Made by a program: the position numbers and the translations under genes
Notes under the pieces: generated by a model
What the model was told of the DNA's origin: nothing
The model's input: only the letters and a program-made list of their open reading frames with translations
Databases searched by the model: none
From: Neospora caninum Liverpool
Taxonomy: Eukaryota > Apicomplexa > Conoidasida > Eucoccidiorida > Sarcocystidae
Direction: 5' to 3'
Length of the DNA stretch: 64,000 bases
Assembly (NCBI RefSeq): GCF_000208865.1
Contig: NC_018395.1
Coordinates: 4,078,839-4,142,838 of the forward strand
Part shown: piece by piece, positions 47,661 to 59,101 of the stretch
Numbering within the stretch: the first letter of the stretch is position 1
How the letters are laid out: every line of letters begins with the position of its first letter

Positions 47661-50128
47661 CTACATTCCATCGTACATCAGGTCGAGAAGATTCTGTTCA
47701 ACAAGCTCTAAAATGCGTTCGAAGAACTTGGCGCGGCACTTTGGATCGTACATAAGCCCGTGGCTGCCGTCGAGCACGCCGATGCGGTTGCCGTCGTCCT
47801 GTTGCAAACCAGAACCGGGGGCGATGCCTGCGTCCGATCCAGCTTTACCGGTTGACTCTCTGTCGAGGGGTTTTACGGTATCGGTATCGCGCGGCGTACA
47901 TTCCGCAGTGCTTGCATCGCCTCTCTTGTTGGCTGAGGTGTCGCTGCGGCCATATGAGCAAAGCTTCGATGGGTCTTTCCGTTCGGTTCGTGTGGCGGAA
48001 GGTCCCTCGACCAAGGAAAACCAATTGACAAAGTGCGATGGACTCTGGAGCTTCAGATCATCTCGCGCTCGAAAAACAGAGCATGGCACACCTGAGCAGC
48101 GTACACAGAAAAACAGAGGGTGCAAACACACTGTACATCGAGACTGTGTGTCTGGTCGTTGGGGAAGACTTTTGTCTCTCGCCATGGGAAAGTCTCAAGG
48201 AAGACTTCGAATGAAGACCTGGAGAATAGACCCCGGAAACGAGAAGTTGTTTCCGCCTCACCTGAGACCTGCTGAATCCGCGTGTTTACCTATTGTCTTG
48301 ACTGTTCCCCGACCTTAGCGTGCCACGAAGAGCGATCTCGTTTTTGCCGCTATATAGTCTGCACTCAAAAGTTTTCTGTCCCACTGCACTTTCTACTGAC
48401 CGAGAGGCGCGTCTCTCTTGGTAGGAATGTATTCGTCCAGCAGCAAGTGGTCGGCGCGCAAGAGCTTGCCGTAAGCTGCCCAGAGATCGGGCTGGAAGAG
48501 GATTTCATTGCAGCTCCATCCCCGAAGCTCCTCCTGCAATTTAGAGCATACTACAAAAACAGGACTTGGTTGGCGAAGAGACTAGACGCACATATCTGCC
48601 TGATATAGATCGGTGTGGCTGCATAGAGATTATCGTATGGATGCTGATCCGCAGGCATGTGCGCTACTCGTTCCATGGTGTTAACTGCAGACGCTCCTGA
48701 ATGGTTGATTGGAGGTCTTGATGTCTTAGCCAATTGTAGTATCCTTACCGACGAAAATAAGCGTTTGAGGGTTTACTCAGAGGCTGACTGATGTGTGTGA
48801 ATGCGCAACTGTGTTTAGTACACGCCCCGCACGCATATAAGACAGTTTCTGGGAAAATATCTGGCATCAACGCTTGGGCATGCCTCTGCCTGCGACAGGG
48901 CCACGTTGGCGAAAGGTGAATTCTAGTTGCTTTCTTTTCAAGTTCAAGAATATACTCTCACGCGCAGACGAGGTCGACGCTTCACCCCGTACCTGGAATT
49001 CTGAATCGCTGAGATGCCGCGTTTCCCTCCAAGGTCGCTCGCTGGGCGGAGTATCAGGGCTGACCATGGAAGCAAGAATCATTCGACCTGGGAGCCGGAA
49101 CTTGGTGTCAGTCTCTCTCCTCTTTGCGATCGCGCAGGCAAGCTCGTAGGCAACCCAAGACCCCATGGAGTATCCCACCAGGACATACGGTACGCGCGAG
49201 GAGACCTGACATTGGGTGACAACGTACCACTCTTGCTGAGCGATGAGTAGTCGATGTGGTACAGAGGAACAGACATGGCTCTAGTGATCTACATCGAGTC
49301 CCTGCTGCCTTTTCGTAGCGGAGGCAACGATCCGCTGCCAAGTGTTCAGCTTTAGCTCCCGTGCAGTTTCCCTCCACAGGCGGGTGAGATGCACCATCCG
49401 ACGGCTTCCTAGAAGTGTTTGAACGGAACAGAAACTCAACAGATCGAGTTTCGTTCAGTTCTTGTTCTTGACTCCAGCGGGTTATGGCACTTACTAAAGG
49501 AGCGATGACATCGAGGAGCTGCGCGACGCAGTTCTGTATTGTTGTGGGGACAGGTTCTTTACTCCGAAGACTTCGGCCTGGCAGCTGCACGGCAAGCAGC
49601 TGTACATCTTCCTTCTCACAGAAGGTAACAAGGGGATTAACGGTGGGCGCTTTCGGAGTCCCAACACCAGTCCACACGGTCAAATCCATTCCTGCCGTCG
49701 CACACGCACAAAATGCGGGTGGACATGCATTTGGAAACTCCGTACTCTGGGGGGATACTTTTGACATCGATGGTAAGAACATCACATCCAAAAAAGTGCA
49801 CCCGTTGTCGTTACTGCGAAAGAACGCTTCGGGCGCTCGCACAACCGGGGCTCCAGGCGACAGAACTGTAGATATAGATGTACCCGCACGATCTGTGTTT
49901 CGTCATGCCTTTTTGGCAGATGCACGAACGGAGAGTGATTAGGAAGCTCTACGCTGCCTGGGCACTCAACAGAGCGAAGAAGTACGTTTGGATAAGCGCG
50001 CTCTCACCAGCTCCATGAAAGCAAAAAATTCGCATTGTTGGATTCTCTTTCAGTTCTCGCGGGACGCAGCGTGGAAACCACTTGTTGAAATCTGGATGTG
50101 GAACTCGTATTTGGTTCGGACTGTCCAT
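47661..50128 (-). CDS. Stand-alone type II thioesterase (alpha/beta hydrolase)
   Basis: Five exons: 50128-50008, 49691-49495, 49235-48993, 48533-48401, 48091-47661; phases agree, 374 aa. The fold reads in order: MRIFCFHGAG (first strand and oxyanion loop), VQLLAVQLPGR, the nucleophile elbow VGYSMGSW (Ser129), the lid segment EELRGW...PDLWAAYGKLLRAD, the VPCSVFRARDD strand with the likely catalytic Asp, and DGSHGLMYDP (His342). This is the type II thioesterase layout; these enzymes clear stalled acyl or wrong starter groups from carrier proteins of polyketide or fatty-acid synthases. An insert of about 75 low-complexity residues separates the Asp and His parts. There is no signal peptide, so it is probably cytosolic. 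No synthase lies nearby in this window. The next gene to the right is also a fatty-acyl enzyme. Confidence 0.85.
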
Positions 50129-50842
50129 CTTCGAGATTAGGGTGTGTAGCGCGCGAAACGTGGACTACACCAGGATACATACGGCCAATTGAGACAATCT
50201 CTTCGTTCCTTGTTTCCAGTGCAGACTGGCGTATCGTGACAGGGAGCATCACGACTTGTCTGCTCGCTGCATTAAGAAAACAATCTAGACAGATTTTTTC
50301 CGGCAGGCAAGATCGACGTCTCGAGCTTCACCCAGAAAAGAGGCAGAAAGCAATGGGAAGACACTGGACAGGAGGTTCTCCACGCCTAATGAAAACAGTG
50401 GATATCTGTTAACGCGCACAGAGGCAAGAAGTCTGGAAACCGGTTGTCGGCAACATCAGACCTACGCAATGTCTGGCAAGCGCAACTGCTCCAAGCTGGC
50501 CAACCTTCAGATACTTTGGTCCTGCATGCAGGGATTGATAGATGGATCCCTCAAGTCGTTTGTGGCAGAGGCCAAAAACAGGGAGAGCGCGAAAAAAGAT
50601 CGCTGTCGCGTGTATACCGTGCGGGAGACATGCGTAGTCCCAATCCTCCACCGGCCAAAGTGCCTTCTTCACCAGATATCGCCCCGGCCACTCTCAACCG
50701 CACAGCGCCCTTCCAGCGTGTCGTACTCACTCTTTTTGACATCATTTCTTTAACAAATTATGTACAAGGACAATCGTACCGGATGAGTTGCAGTTTCGCT
50801 TCCTGACACGCAGCCACTACCACAGTCCCGAACAGGCGCTCA
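50129..50842. other. Intergenic, thioesterase start to tRNA-Glu
   Basis: 0.7 kb with no supportable exon. It holds the thioesterase promoter (minus strand) and the upstream flank of the tRNA gene. Confidence 0.6.
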
Positions 50843-50914
50843 TCCGTTGTAGTCTAGGTGGTTAGGATACGCGGCTCTCACCCGCGCGACCCGGGTTCAA
50901 GTCCCGGCGACGGA
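50843..50914 (+). tRNA. tRNA-Glu (anticodon CTC)
   Basis: A 72-nt sequence folding as a full cloverleaf. The acceptor stem TCCGTTG pairs with CGACGGA (one T-G pair), and the D arm contains tctaggtggttaggat. The anticodon stem is CGCGG/CCGCG with loop CTCTCAC, giving anticodon CTC for GAG codons. The T arm is CCGGGTTCAAGTCCCGG. There is no intron, and CCA is not encoded, as in eukaryotic nuclear tRNA genes. Internal A and B boxes are visible (tggttagga-type and GGTTCAAGTCC). Confidence 0.95.
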
Positions 50915-50921
50915 ACTCTTC

Positions 50922-50926
50922 TTTTT
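50922..50926 (+). terminator. RNA polymerase III terminator of tRNA-Glu
   Basis: A run of five T begins 8 nt after the last tRNA base, the usual Pol III stop signal. Confidence 0.8.
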
Positions 50927-51812
50927 CTCTCTCCTTGCTTCACCGGAAACACCGAATTTACGCCTAAGTCATTTATTTGCACCTCTGAGAATTGCGAGGG
51001 ACACTGGAGCGACGGCCATTGTACGCGCACAGACGAGAGCCTGAGAGCAGTTGTGTTCTAAAAGTCGCAGTGTACGTTTCCTGTGGAAGCGGTATGTGTG
51101 ATGCCTTACATCGTCCGTTGTTTCCTGTTTGCAATCACACTGTAATTGCTATTAGTAATTTGCAAGGCACTGTGTCAGTTGCGTTGGTTTCCGTGATGGG
51201 GAAGGACCGCAACGAAGTTTTGGTTGAAGCATGTGGTCCTTGTTTGCACGCTACAGAAACGGAGGAACTGTTCAAGGACTGCTTTCCTCTCGCTACACGC
51301 AGGTGCTCAGAAATCCAAAGATTTCTGGAACTGGTCATATGTGCTCTCGATGCTTTTTGTTCGCGGGGTTTGTACTACAAATCCATGCATGGCGTCCTCG
51401 AGCGCCACATGCCAGATAGAAACCCCGCACTCTGATAACACTATAGTCGCCCGGCTTTTTACGAAACAGAAACACACGAAATGCTGAAAAAAAGCGACGA
51501 GAGTGAAGGACAACGCCGCTGCAGAGTCGTGTACAGTACAAAGTTTTTGCCTACACGAAAGAAGTGGATCTGCGGTCACGTGTCTCCTGGTCGGAGCCCG
51601 TCGGAACAACAGGCGGACACATGAGACTGACATGTTCGACGAAAATCTGGAAGATCGTGCCTGGTAAGAGCTTCGTCTCGAGTCCGACGCCTGTTACATG
51701 TCCTTCTTCGCCTCTGCCTGGTGACAAAAGCACACGTTGGAAAAGTGCACGCCACATCCGTACTGTGTGTTTCTCTCCCCACCCCTTGTTCTGTTCCTCT
51801 ACCGTGTCTTTC
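50927..51812. other. Intergenic, tRNA-Glu to KCR 3' end
   Basis: 0.9 kb with no supportable coding exon; it should contain the 3' UTR of the minus-strand reductase. Confidence 0.6.
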
Positions 51813-54800
51813 CTATCCTTTTCTTTCCTTCCCGGCTCGCCCTCTCATACTTTGCTTCTCTGCCTTTCCCTCACGACGTACTTGCTCCTCCTTCTTCTTC
51901 AGTGCGCGTTTGCGAATCGACAGACACCGTGGAAGGTATGCGGCTTCCCAGACCTTCCGGGGGACAGCGTTGGACAGCCAAATGATGCATCGATGGACGC
52001 AATAGGGGGAGATGGTTGTAGGGCCTCGCATGCTCCCGTTCTCGATTGCTGCCATAGCACTTTTGGCGTATCTGAAGGAGAGAAAGGAAAACGGCAAGCA
52101 CTCTGCAAGGCGAAAAAAGAAACACACTGCACCGCGAGTCCACGTAGACAAACCAAAAGCATCTGCGTCAGTCACGCCTTCAAAGAAACCGACGCCCAGG
52201 AGTCTTTCGTAGGCACTACGGGCAGGAGGCCGATCGGTGGCCCTCGCCCCTCAACCCCGCCCATAAAGTTTGCCGTGTGCAGAAACAGTTCAAGTTGCTC
52301 TGCAGCAGCTACACGTCGAATATCCACTGATCTAATGCCACATATGGCCGTATACTCGGAGCCTGTACTCCACAATGGATATTCCCGAGAACGCTGGGCG
52401 GCGTGCGCTGAACTGAGCTCGGCGGTGTCGACAGTCCGCGGCAGCAAGAACTCACGTCTCAGTGCTGGGGGTCATCAGACTGGCTTTCCGCATCTTCGAC
52501 AGTTTCGTCGTGACCAAGAGCGGCACGTGGCACTGAACAAGGATGTTCTTGCTGGCACATTCCGGCTGAGAGACATGCAATACACAGGTTCTTCTACACA
52601 AGACTCCGGTGCTACGGGCTGCTCAAGTTGGCGCCTCACTCGCACTGTACCTTTCTATTCGGCAAAGCACTCCTCTTCCCCTCCAACGCGGCAGCTCCAC
52701 CATCCCTGTGGGAAACGCACTCGGGAGTGTACCACGGTAACGCCTGTGGGGAGTTTTTCGTCAAAAAACCTTGGCACGACAGCTAATTCAGAGACAGTTC
52801 TGTTTTTGCTTTCAGAACATGGGGCGACGCCGAAAGTCGGACCGTGACAGACCAGAGACGGTTCGTGTTCACTTCCGTAGCGACACACATGCACGCGGCC
52901 TACCTGGAGGGAGCGGCAGAAAGACTCCGCTGCAGCTTTTGTCGCCGAATAGGCGCAGTAAAGAGGATCGCTGGCGATCTCTGAAGCCCCGCTACCGACG
53001 CAGATGATTGCGCCACGTTTACGAGTGACCATGCCTGAGAAAGCACCAGACGCGAGGATTGGTAGGATAAAAGGCAACTTTAAGCGCGGTATCTATACCT
53101 GCAGGGTTACTAGAACCGTTTAAATGTACGTAGAAGATGCGCAAAACTATGAAAATACAACCTATAAAAGGCGCGAATGCAGTGGAAACAACCCGCGAGT
53201 CCCCGCAGGTAAAAGCCAAGCGAATGGAGAAGAGACGGACGAAAAGAAGAGAGAGGAAACCAAACCAAAAGGAGGAGAAACAGAAGAACGGAGAGTGGCG
53301 GGGCAGCATATGGAGGCCTGAGCGACACTAGGATACTCGTTCAACAAGGACCAGGAAAACCAAAGTTACCGAGAAGTTCTTCTTCTCTATCCACTCCATG
53401 AACATCCGTCTCAACGGACTCTGCTGGCAAAAAACAGCATCCCCGAGCCACCCACACCTCTCTCGTGCTCTTTCCTGATCGTCTCTGTTACGCCCTTTTC
53501 CCGTCCCTCTTCTCCCTGACACTGTCGACTGCGGCCTCTTCTTGCGTCTCACGGCGTCTTCGTTGGCTTCCGTGAAAAGCTCAGGAGTCGCCTTTCGAGA
53601 GGAGCACGGAGGAACGCGAAGAGCCCGGAAACTCCCTCTCGCTCTCTACCAGAGAAGATGAGAGGAGACATGCACAAGAAGGCTTGTGGAGAGAAACACG
53701 GCGTTGCAGCGATGGGAGCGACGCCGGACCTACCTGGATAGACCACTCGAGTGGTGACAAGCGTGGATCTGACGTTGACATTGATAAGCTGATCGAGAGT
53801 GTGCAGGTCCAGCTCATCGTAAAACTGCGCAGCACGAAAGACACACGCAAAACAACACAGATTCACACAGAATGACCCTCAGCAACTGACTTCCGCACGC
53901 AGACGAATCGTCACAAACGTGGAACCTGATAGGAATAACCCCGCGTTGTACCACCACTTCTGACCGAAAACGGACCTCATATACACAGAAGCAAAATCCG
54001 ACATTTCCATAAAACGCACATGGCCGTTTCGGCTGTACAGACACTGTGTGCAGATGCCAACAACCCGTGCGAGTTCATACAAAAGTTCAAAAAACTCAGG
54101 GCTAGACGTGAGGTGCATGTACACCTCGATGTCTTTGGTTGTCCCCATCCGTTCTCAAAATTTCTCTTCCCTCCCGGCGAGTTCCATTCTTTCCCCGACT
54201 TGCTGTGGGAAGGACTTGGAGCGACAGTTTCTCACCATCGCATGCGGATACGAAATGCCGACGTTGTTCACCAGGATTCCCACGTCGAGGTTCTGCAGTG
54301 CAGCGTCGAGCTTCTGGAAGAGACTTTCCGTTGTGCCCTCCGAGAAATCAATCGCGAGACTCTTCACGCCTTTCACGGAAGGGACCGCCGACTGGAGCTG
54401 CGGCACACCAACAGCGAGAACGGCAGGCGAAACGCGGATGCAGAATTCCGCAAACCCCGGGACGTTCATCCCTCTCTCCTCGACTGGGGAATTCTTCCCC
54501 TCTTCCCGTTTCTCGTCAGCGTTCGCGCTGCCTCCGTTTCCTTATCGTTTGCCCAGAGAGCAGTCGCCTCGAGTGCGGCACAAGGAGAAGAAGATCGGTG
54601 AGGCGAGCCCTAACCCGCGTTTAAGGCCTGCAGCATGCGCGGGCAGCCGTGCGGGAGAGAAGAGAAAACTGCACGGAGAACCTCCACTCCCTCCACAAGA
54701 AGAGGGTCAAAAATAAGTGATAACTCTTGCCTGCGTGGCGCCCTCTCTCTCCGAAGCGAAAGTCGAGACCGATTTCTTCGCCCATACACCAACATACACA

Positions 54801-55887
54801 CGGCACACTTGTATACACATTCACTCCCCTATAGGTATAGACATGCGCATGGGTAAATACATGGCTGCATTGAATATTACCACCTTCAGGAAAGAGAAAT
54901 GTTCTCATGTGCAGGAATCGTTGTTTTCTCCCTTACGTCCTGCTCCGTCTGTCGGAGACGCTCCGGATTCCTGGAGACGAGGAAGACTTTCATGCCTCGC
55001 TTGGCAAGCTCAATCGCCATGGCCTTTCCGATGCCGTCCGTGGCGCCGGTGACCACGGCCCACTCGCCGAATTTGACGAGTTGGAATTTCCGGCTGAAGA
55101 GAGTCTGCGAAGAGGAGAAAACGGGGAGAGAAAAGGAACACCTGGAGAGACGCCCCCAGACCCTGAAAGAGAAAAACTGACCGCATCCGCTTTCCAGAGA
55201 GTAGACGCACCGCGACGAGCTCAAAAAGCCGGGCAGAGAACAGCAACACACACCGCGAAAAGAGGCCGCGGGGGCATGCGCGGCGGCCGCCGCTTGAGAA
55301 GAGACACAGGAGGAAGGGCGAGGAAGAAGAGGGGAGAGACAAAAGAGTGGAGAGACAAAGGAAGAACACGCGTAGTCGGGGTCGTGGACGGAAGGAAAAA
55401 AACTTCGGAGAAGAATCAGGCAGGCTCCTGACGGAGACGGGCACGAATGTCGTTAGGCTTCACTCAGGAGACTGCGTTTGCGGAGACTACGAATCTACAA
55501 AAAGACGGCGATCATCGTGTGAAAACAGACGTTAAATGAAAGAAGAAAGGCGACTCGAGCTGCCTCCCTAACCGCGTAGGAAGGAAAATGACCTTGAAGA
55601 GAATCCTACCAAACTGGGAATGCGCGCGACACATGATCCACAACAGTGCGAGAGACACCGTTCACCACAAAGAAAACGCCCCACAGCGGAGCGTTGACAC
55701 AGCAAAACAAAAGGGAGGCAAATATTGCATGTGCATACCCCATATACGAATGCACATCTCTCTCCCTCTTTATATATGCATGCATACAAATGCAGATTCA
55801 TATATCATATATATATATATATATATATACATACAATGACCTATACATATACCTATCTAGATACCTTTACATCAATATGTATGTATT

Positions 55888-55922
<35 letters not shown>

Positions 55923-56099
55923 TTGAGCTGCATGAAGAAGAGTGGACGATACGCTGATACAGGAGAGGCGAAAGGGACAGCAACGAACGAGAGGAGAGTG
56001 TACCTTGAAGACTCGGCGCACGATCGACAGAGACGCATAGGCGAGAAGAGCTAGCCCAAGAACCGTCACCCCCAGCTGGAGGAGAGGGCAATGCTCCAT
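51813..56099 (-). CDS. KCR: Very-long-chain 3-ketoacyl-CoA reductase (ER fatty-acid elongation)
   Basis: Seven exons: 56099-56004, 55104-54937, 54397-54236, 53824-53734, 53034-52904, 52565-52456, 52071-51813; 338 aa, all phases agree. An N-terminal hydrophobic anchor (about 5-27) precedes a short-chain dehydrogenase fold. The NADPH site is TGATDGIG (51-58) and the NNVG loop is at 132-135. Active-site Ser lies near 187-190 and the catalytic pair is YSATK (Tyr201, Lys205). CHVPLLVTTKLSKMRKAS and PSTETYAKSAM then match the HSD17B12/IFA38 family specifically. The enzyme reduces 3-ketoacyl-CoA, the second step of each two-carbon elongation round on the ER membrane. The basic tail is about 25 residues longer than in the human protein. 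Intron 4 carries a mitochondrial DNA insertion. Confidence 0.9.
53064..53171 (-). pseudogene. cob (NUMT): Well-preserved cytochrome b fragment (NUMT) in KCR intron 4
   Basis: On the minus strand 36 codons read without interruption as PFIGCIFIVLRIFYVHLNG, then SSNPAGIDTALKVAFYP, a segment of apicomplexan cytochrome b from the middle of the protein, with only a few differences from the recalled consensus. It lies inside the intron between KCR exons 4 and 5 and in the same strand sense as the gene. Its end at 53064 is 30 nt from the exon 5 boundary at 53034. It is not part of the reductase. Confidence 0.9.
55799..55922. repeat. TA microsatellites in KCR intron 1
   Basis: Two long TA runs (about 55807-55830 and 55891-55920), joined by an imperfect TATG/TACC-type stretch, inside the first intron of the reductase gene. 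Confidence 0.9.
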
Positions 56100-59000
56100 G
56101 GCGCCTTGCACGTGGCTGTTGAGTGCCGCAACGCACTCGCAGCAAAGGAGACCCATCTCGGCTTCGCTTTTTCGCCGTTTTTTTGTCGGCTTCTCGTGCT
56201 GCTCTGCCGGACACGGCAGAGATGGTATGAGGCAACAGAAGGGACGATGGAGCGAAGGCGACAGAACCAACTTCCGAAAAGAAAAACTTGTCGACGGGAG
56301 GCTGCCGACCTTTTGATAGAGGCGAGAGAGACGAGAGAGGTGGGAGCGAAGCGAGGGAGAGAAAATAAAGAGAGGGGAACCAGGGCGGCGTTTTGAGCCG
56401 AAGGCGGTATGTTGGGGCACCACGGACGAAAACGTTCAAGACAGCGACAGTCGCAGATGGCGAGGAGACGAGTCGACAAGAACAGAGGCCCTTGGGCGCT
56501 GCACTACTGAGCAGCGTGAGAGGAGGCGACGCGAGACAGGACCGGACCCAGAGACGAAGTGGAGGAGACAGGGGGAGAGAAGGGGAGAGACAGGCGTATT
56601 TGTGCGGCAAGATGTGCTTGTGTGTTCCTCACGACGGAAGAAACGAAAGACACTTCGAGCAAGGCAAATGGATAAGGACTCACTGCAGCCTTTCTTGTTC
56701 CCTTCTCGGCACACACAGACGCACACCATGCATTCAGACGAGGGAGGTGGGCAGAGCAGTTCGCTCTCTGCTTCTCGTGGACAAGCTATGAGCCAGCGAA
56801 AAGTCGTACTCCAAATCACTGGAGACCCAGCTTCTCGATACGTCGTTTTGGCGCTAGACACATCCTTTTCCTTGGTTTTATTCTGCCTTCTATTCAGGTC
56901 CTTTTCTCTCCCTTTCGGGTTCACGCGGCACGAAAAAGAGCTGCTCGGTTCGCCCGGCGCCTCTGGGGGCGTCCGCGAAGGAGGGTGACGTGCCCCTGCC
57001 GTTCTCTACCATGCCATGTCAACCAGTCGTGTCTACCGACCTTTCTCTCCATTTTCCCTTGCATTTGATGCGTACGCTTGCTAGCGAAGTCTAAGAAGAG
57101 TACCGGGAGAAAACGCTCAAGAAGCTGGCTAAAGTTAAGTCATTTCTGCCCTACAGTTCAGCGTGTCCGAGCGGTGAGTCGCAGGCAGGGTCGCCGGCCG
57201 GCAGGCACCGTTCGTCAGATTCCGCTGTCATAGCGATTGCGAGCGATGCCCTCTGGATAAAAGAACAGCACCGCGCGGGAGTGCTCTTACCGAGAAGAAA
57301 GGCCTATGCCGGTGTGTCTTTGGGGAAAAGGAGACCGGCGTTCGCGACTTGACAAGCGGAAAGTCGCCGTGTGCATTTCTAAACAACAGGCGCACCTCAC
57401 AGAATCGCCGAGTGCGGGCGCATAGTGACTGGCTCGGGTGTAGGTACACACGATCCTCGGGTTGGGATCCACAGGGGGGTACGGTTTTTTCACTCTCGCG
57501 GTTTTTCCCCGTTTTCCAGAGACGAATGGAAGGTCATCCCTCTTCTCGTTTCTGTGAGACTCCGTTTTTCAAAACCATGGGAAGGCGCATTCCAAACGAA
57601 GGACGAGTGCTGTCGCCCGGGAAGACAGCCCCGCCCGCCTGGCTGCTGCTCGCCTGGGCAGGCTCGCGTACACGCAAAGGCTGCCGCGAACATGTGCACG
57701 GCAGAGAACCGGAAGACAGAGAGAGCGACGGCGCTTGCTGAGCCGCCGCGGTGTAAACTCGCGAAAGGTTGAACACACAAAGTCGCAGGAAAAAACACTA
57801 GAAAAAGCGAACGATGGCTTCCATACGAAGCGCGAAGATGTGCAACGCACACGCAAAAGCTTCCGTTTTCCCTTCTTTCTCCCGTTCTCTTTTTCGCTGA
57901 CAAGGCACACACCAGCGTCAAACGCGCGCGCGTCTTCGCTCGGACCGGCCAGGCAACGCCCGCCATGGCAAAGGTCTCACTCGACCGCGTAAGCGACAGT
58001 TCCCGTATGCTCCAAATTTTTCCCGTCATCCTTGGCTCTTTCGCAGTCCCTGCAATTCGAAATACGGGAAAGAATGAGTTGGTCGCCGTGACAGCGTAGG
58101 AAGGGAAAATGGCGACTCCGTTTCCTTCGCTTGTCTGTGCACCCCGTGAGGCAGCGACAGAGAAACGGTGAGGCCGACAACCGCTCCTCTGCTGTCTCGT
58201 TTCTTGTGGCGTTCTCGCCGTCTTCTTTCTTTTCTGTGTTTGTCACTCGTTTCCTCTTGCCCTTGGCAACGTCCTGGATGGTTTTGAAGCTCCGCCGTCT
58301 ATGGGTTTGTTCCATTCCTCATCCTTATACCCAGTCTGCCTTCCAGTAGATCGCGATTCCCTTCTGTGACGGTCGAGACCCGACTCGCTGCTTTCACTGC
58401 TTCTCCCTGGTTTCCTTACGGTTCTTCTCATCTTTTTCTCCGTTGTTTCTTTCTCTTTCCTCGACTTGGGTGTCGAAGACGTCCCTCGTATTCTCTGTTG
58501 CCTCCGCCTTGGCGTGCCTGCTCGCTGTACCCGTCCGGTCCACGGTTTCTTCTCTCCCTGTCTTCCTCCTCTCTCTCTTCTTTTCGCTATAATTTCCCCT
58601 TCAGTCTTCTTCCAACTCAGTCGCATTCGCTCCTCTGCAGCTGCTGCCTAAAAAAGAGCGGTCTACGCGTTTTTCCAGTCCCGTGTTTCTTGCGCTTCGA
58701 AACGGCCGCTAACTCGCCCGTCTTCTTCCCCCTCTTCCTACTGCTCCGCCCCTCGCCGTCGCCTTCTCTTCTTTTCTTCGCCTTCCCAACGATCCCATCC
58801 TTCTGCAGCGACTGCTCCGTCGCTTTTGCGTCGCGTCCTCTCAGCCCTCTCTTCCGACTTCCCTCCTGTCTTTACGCATCCCCGCCTTCCCTCCCGTTCC
58901 TCTTCTCTGCTCCCTTTACCTTTCTCGCCGCGGTCCCCACTTCTTCGCCGGCTTTCCTACTCGCCCCTCTTCGTTTCTCCTTCTCTTCCGTGTCTTTTCT

Positions 59001-59101
59001 GTCTCCTCTTCTGTCTCTTCTCGTTTCCCTTTTCCCTCTCTTCTCTCTTTTCCCTCTCTTCTCTCTTTTCCCTCTCTTCTCTCTTTTTTTTTTCTTTTAA
59101 G
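56100..59101. other. Divergent intergenic region with long pyrimidine tract
   Basis: Three kilobases between the KCR start (-) and the B-box gene start (+). No supportable exon. From about 58380 to 59100 the plus strand is overwhelmingly C/T, ending in three 18-bp repeats and a T run just before the ATG at 59102. This is probably 5' leader, or a 5' UTR intron 3' end, of the plus-strand gene. Confidence 0.6.
59030..59083. repeat. 18-bp pyrimidine tandem repeat, three copies
   Basis: The unit ttttccctctcttctctc is repeated at 59030-59047, 59048-59065 and 59066-59083 with no changes, followed by a T-rich stretch up to the ATG at 59102. Confidence 0.95.

Noticed and set aside
50843..50914. Functional link between tRNA-Glu and the GatA-like gene
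   Set aside because: This is a nuclear CUC tRNA for cytosolic translation; GatA acts on organellar Glu-tRNA(Gln). Their presence in one window looks coincidental.
55600..55700. Coding-like minus-strand stretch in KCR intron 1 (LWGVFFVVNGVSRTVVDHVSR) with a GTAGGA donor
   Set aside because: No AG acceptor in a workable phase precedes it, and exon 1 joins exon 2 perfectly without it.
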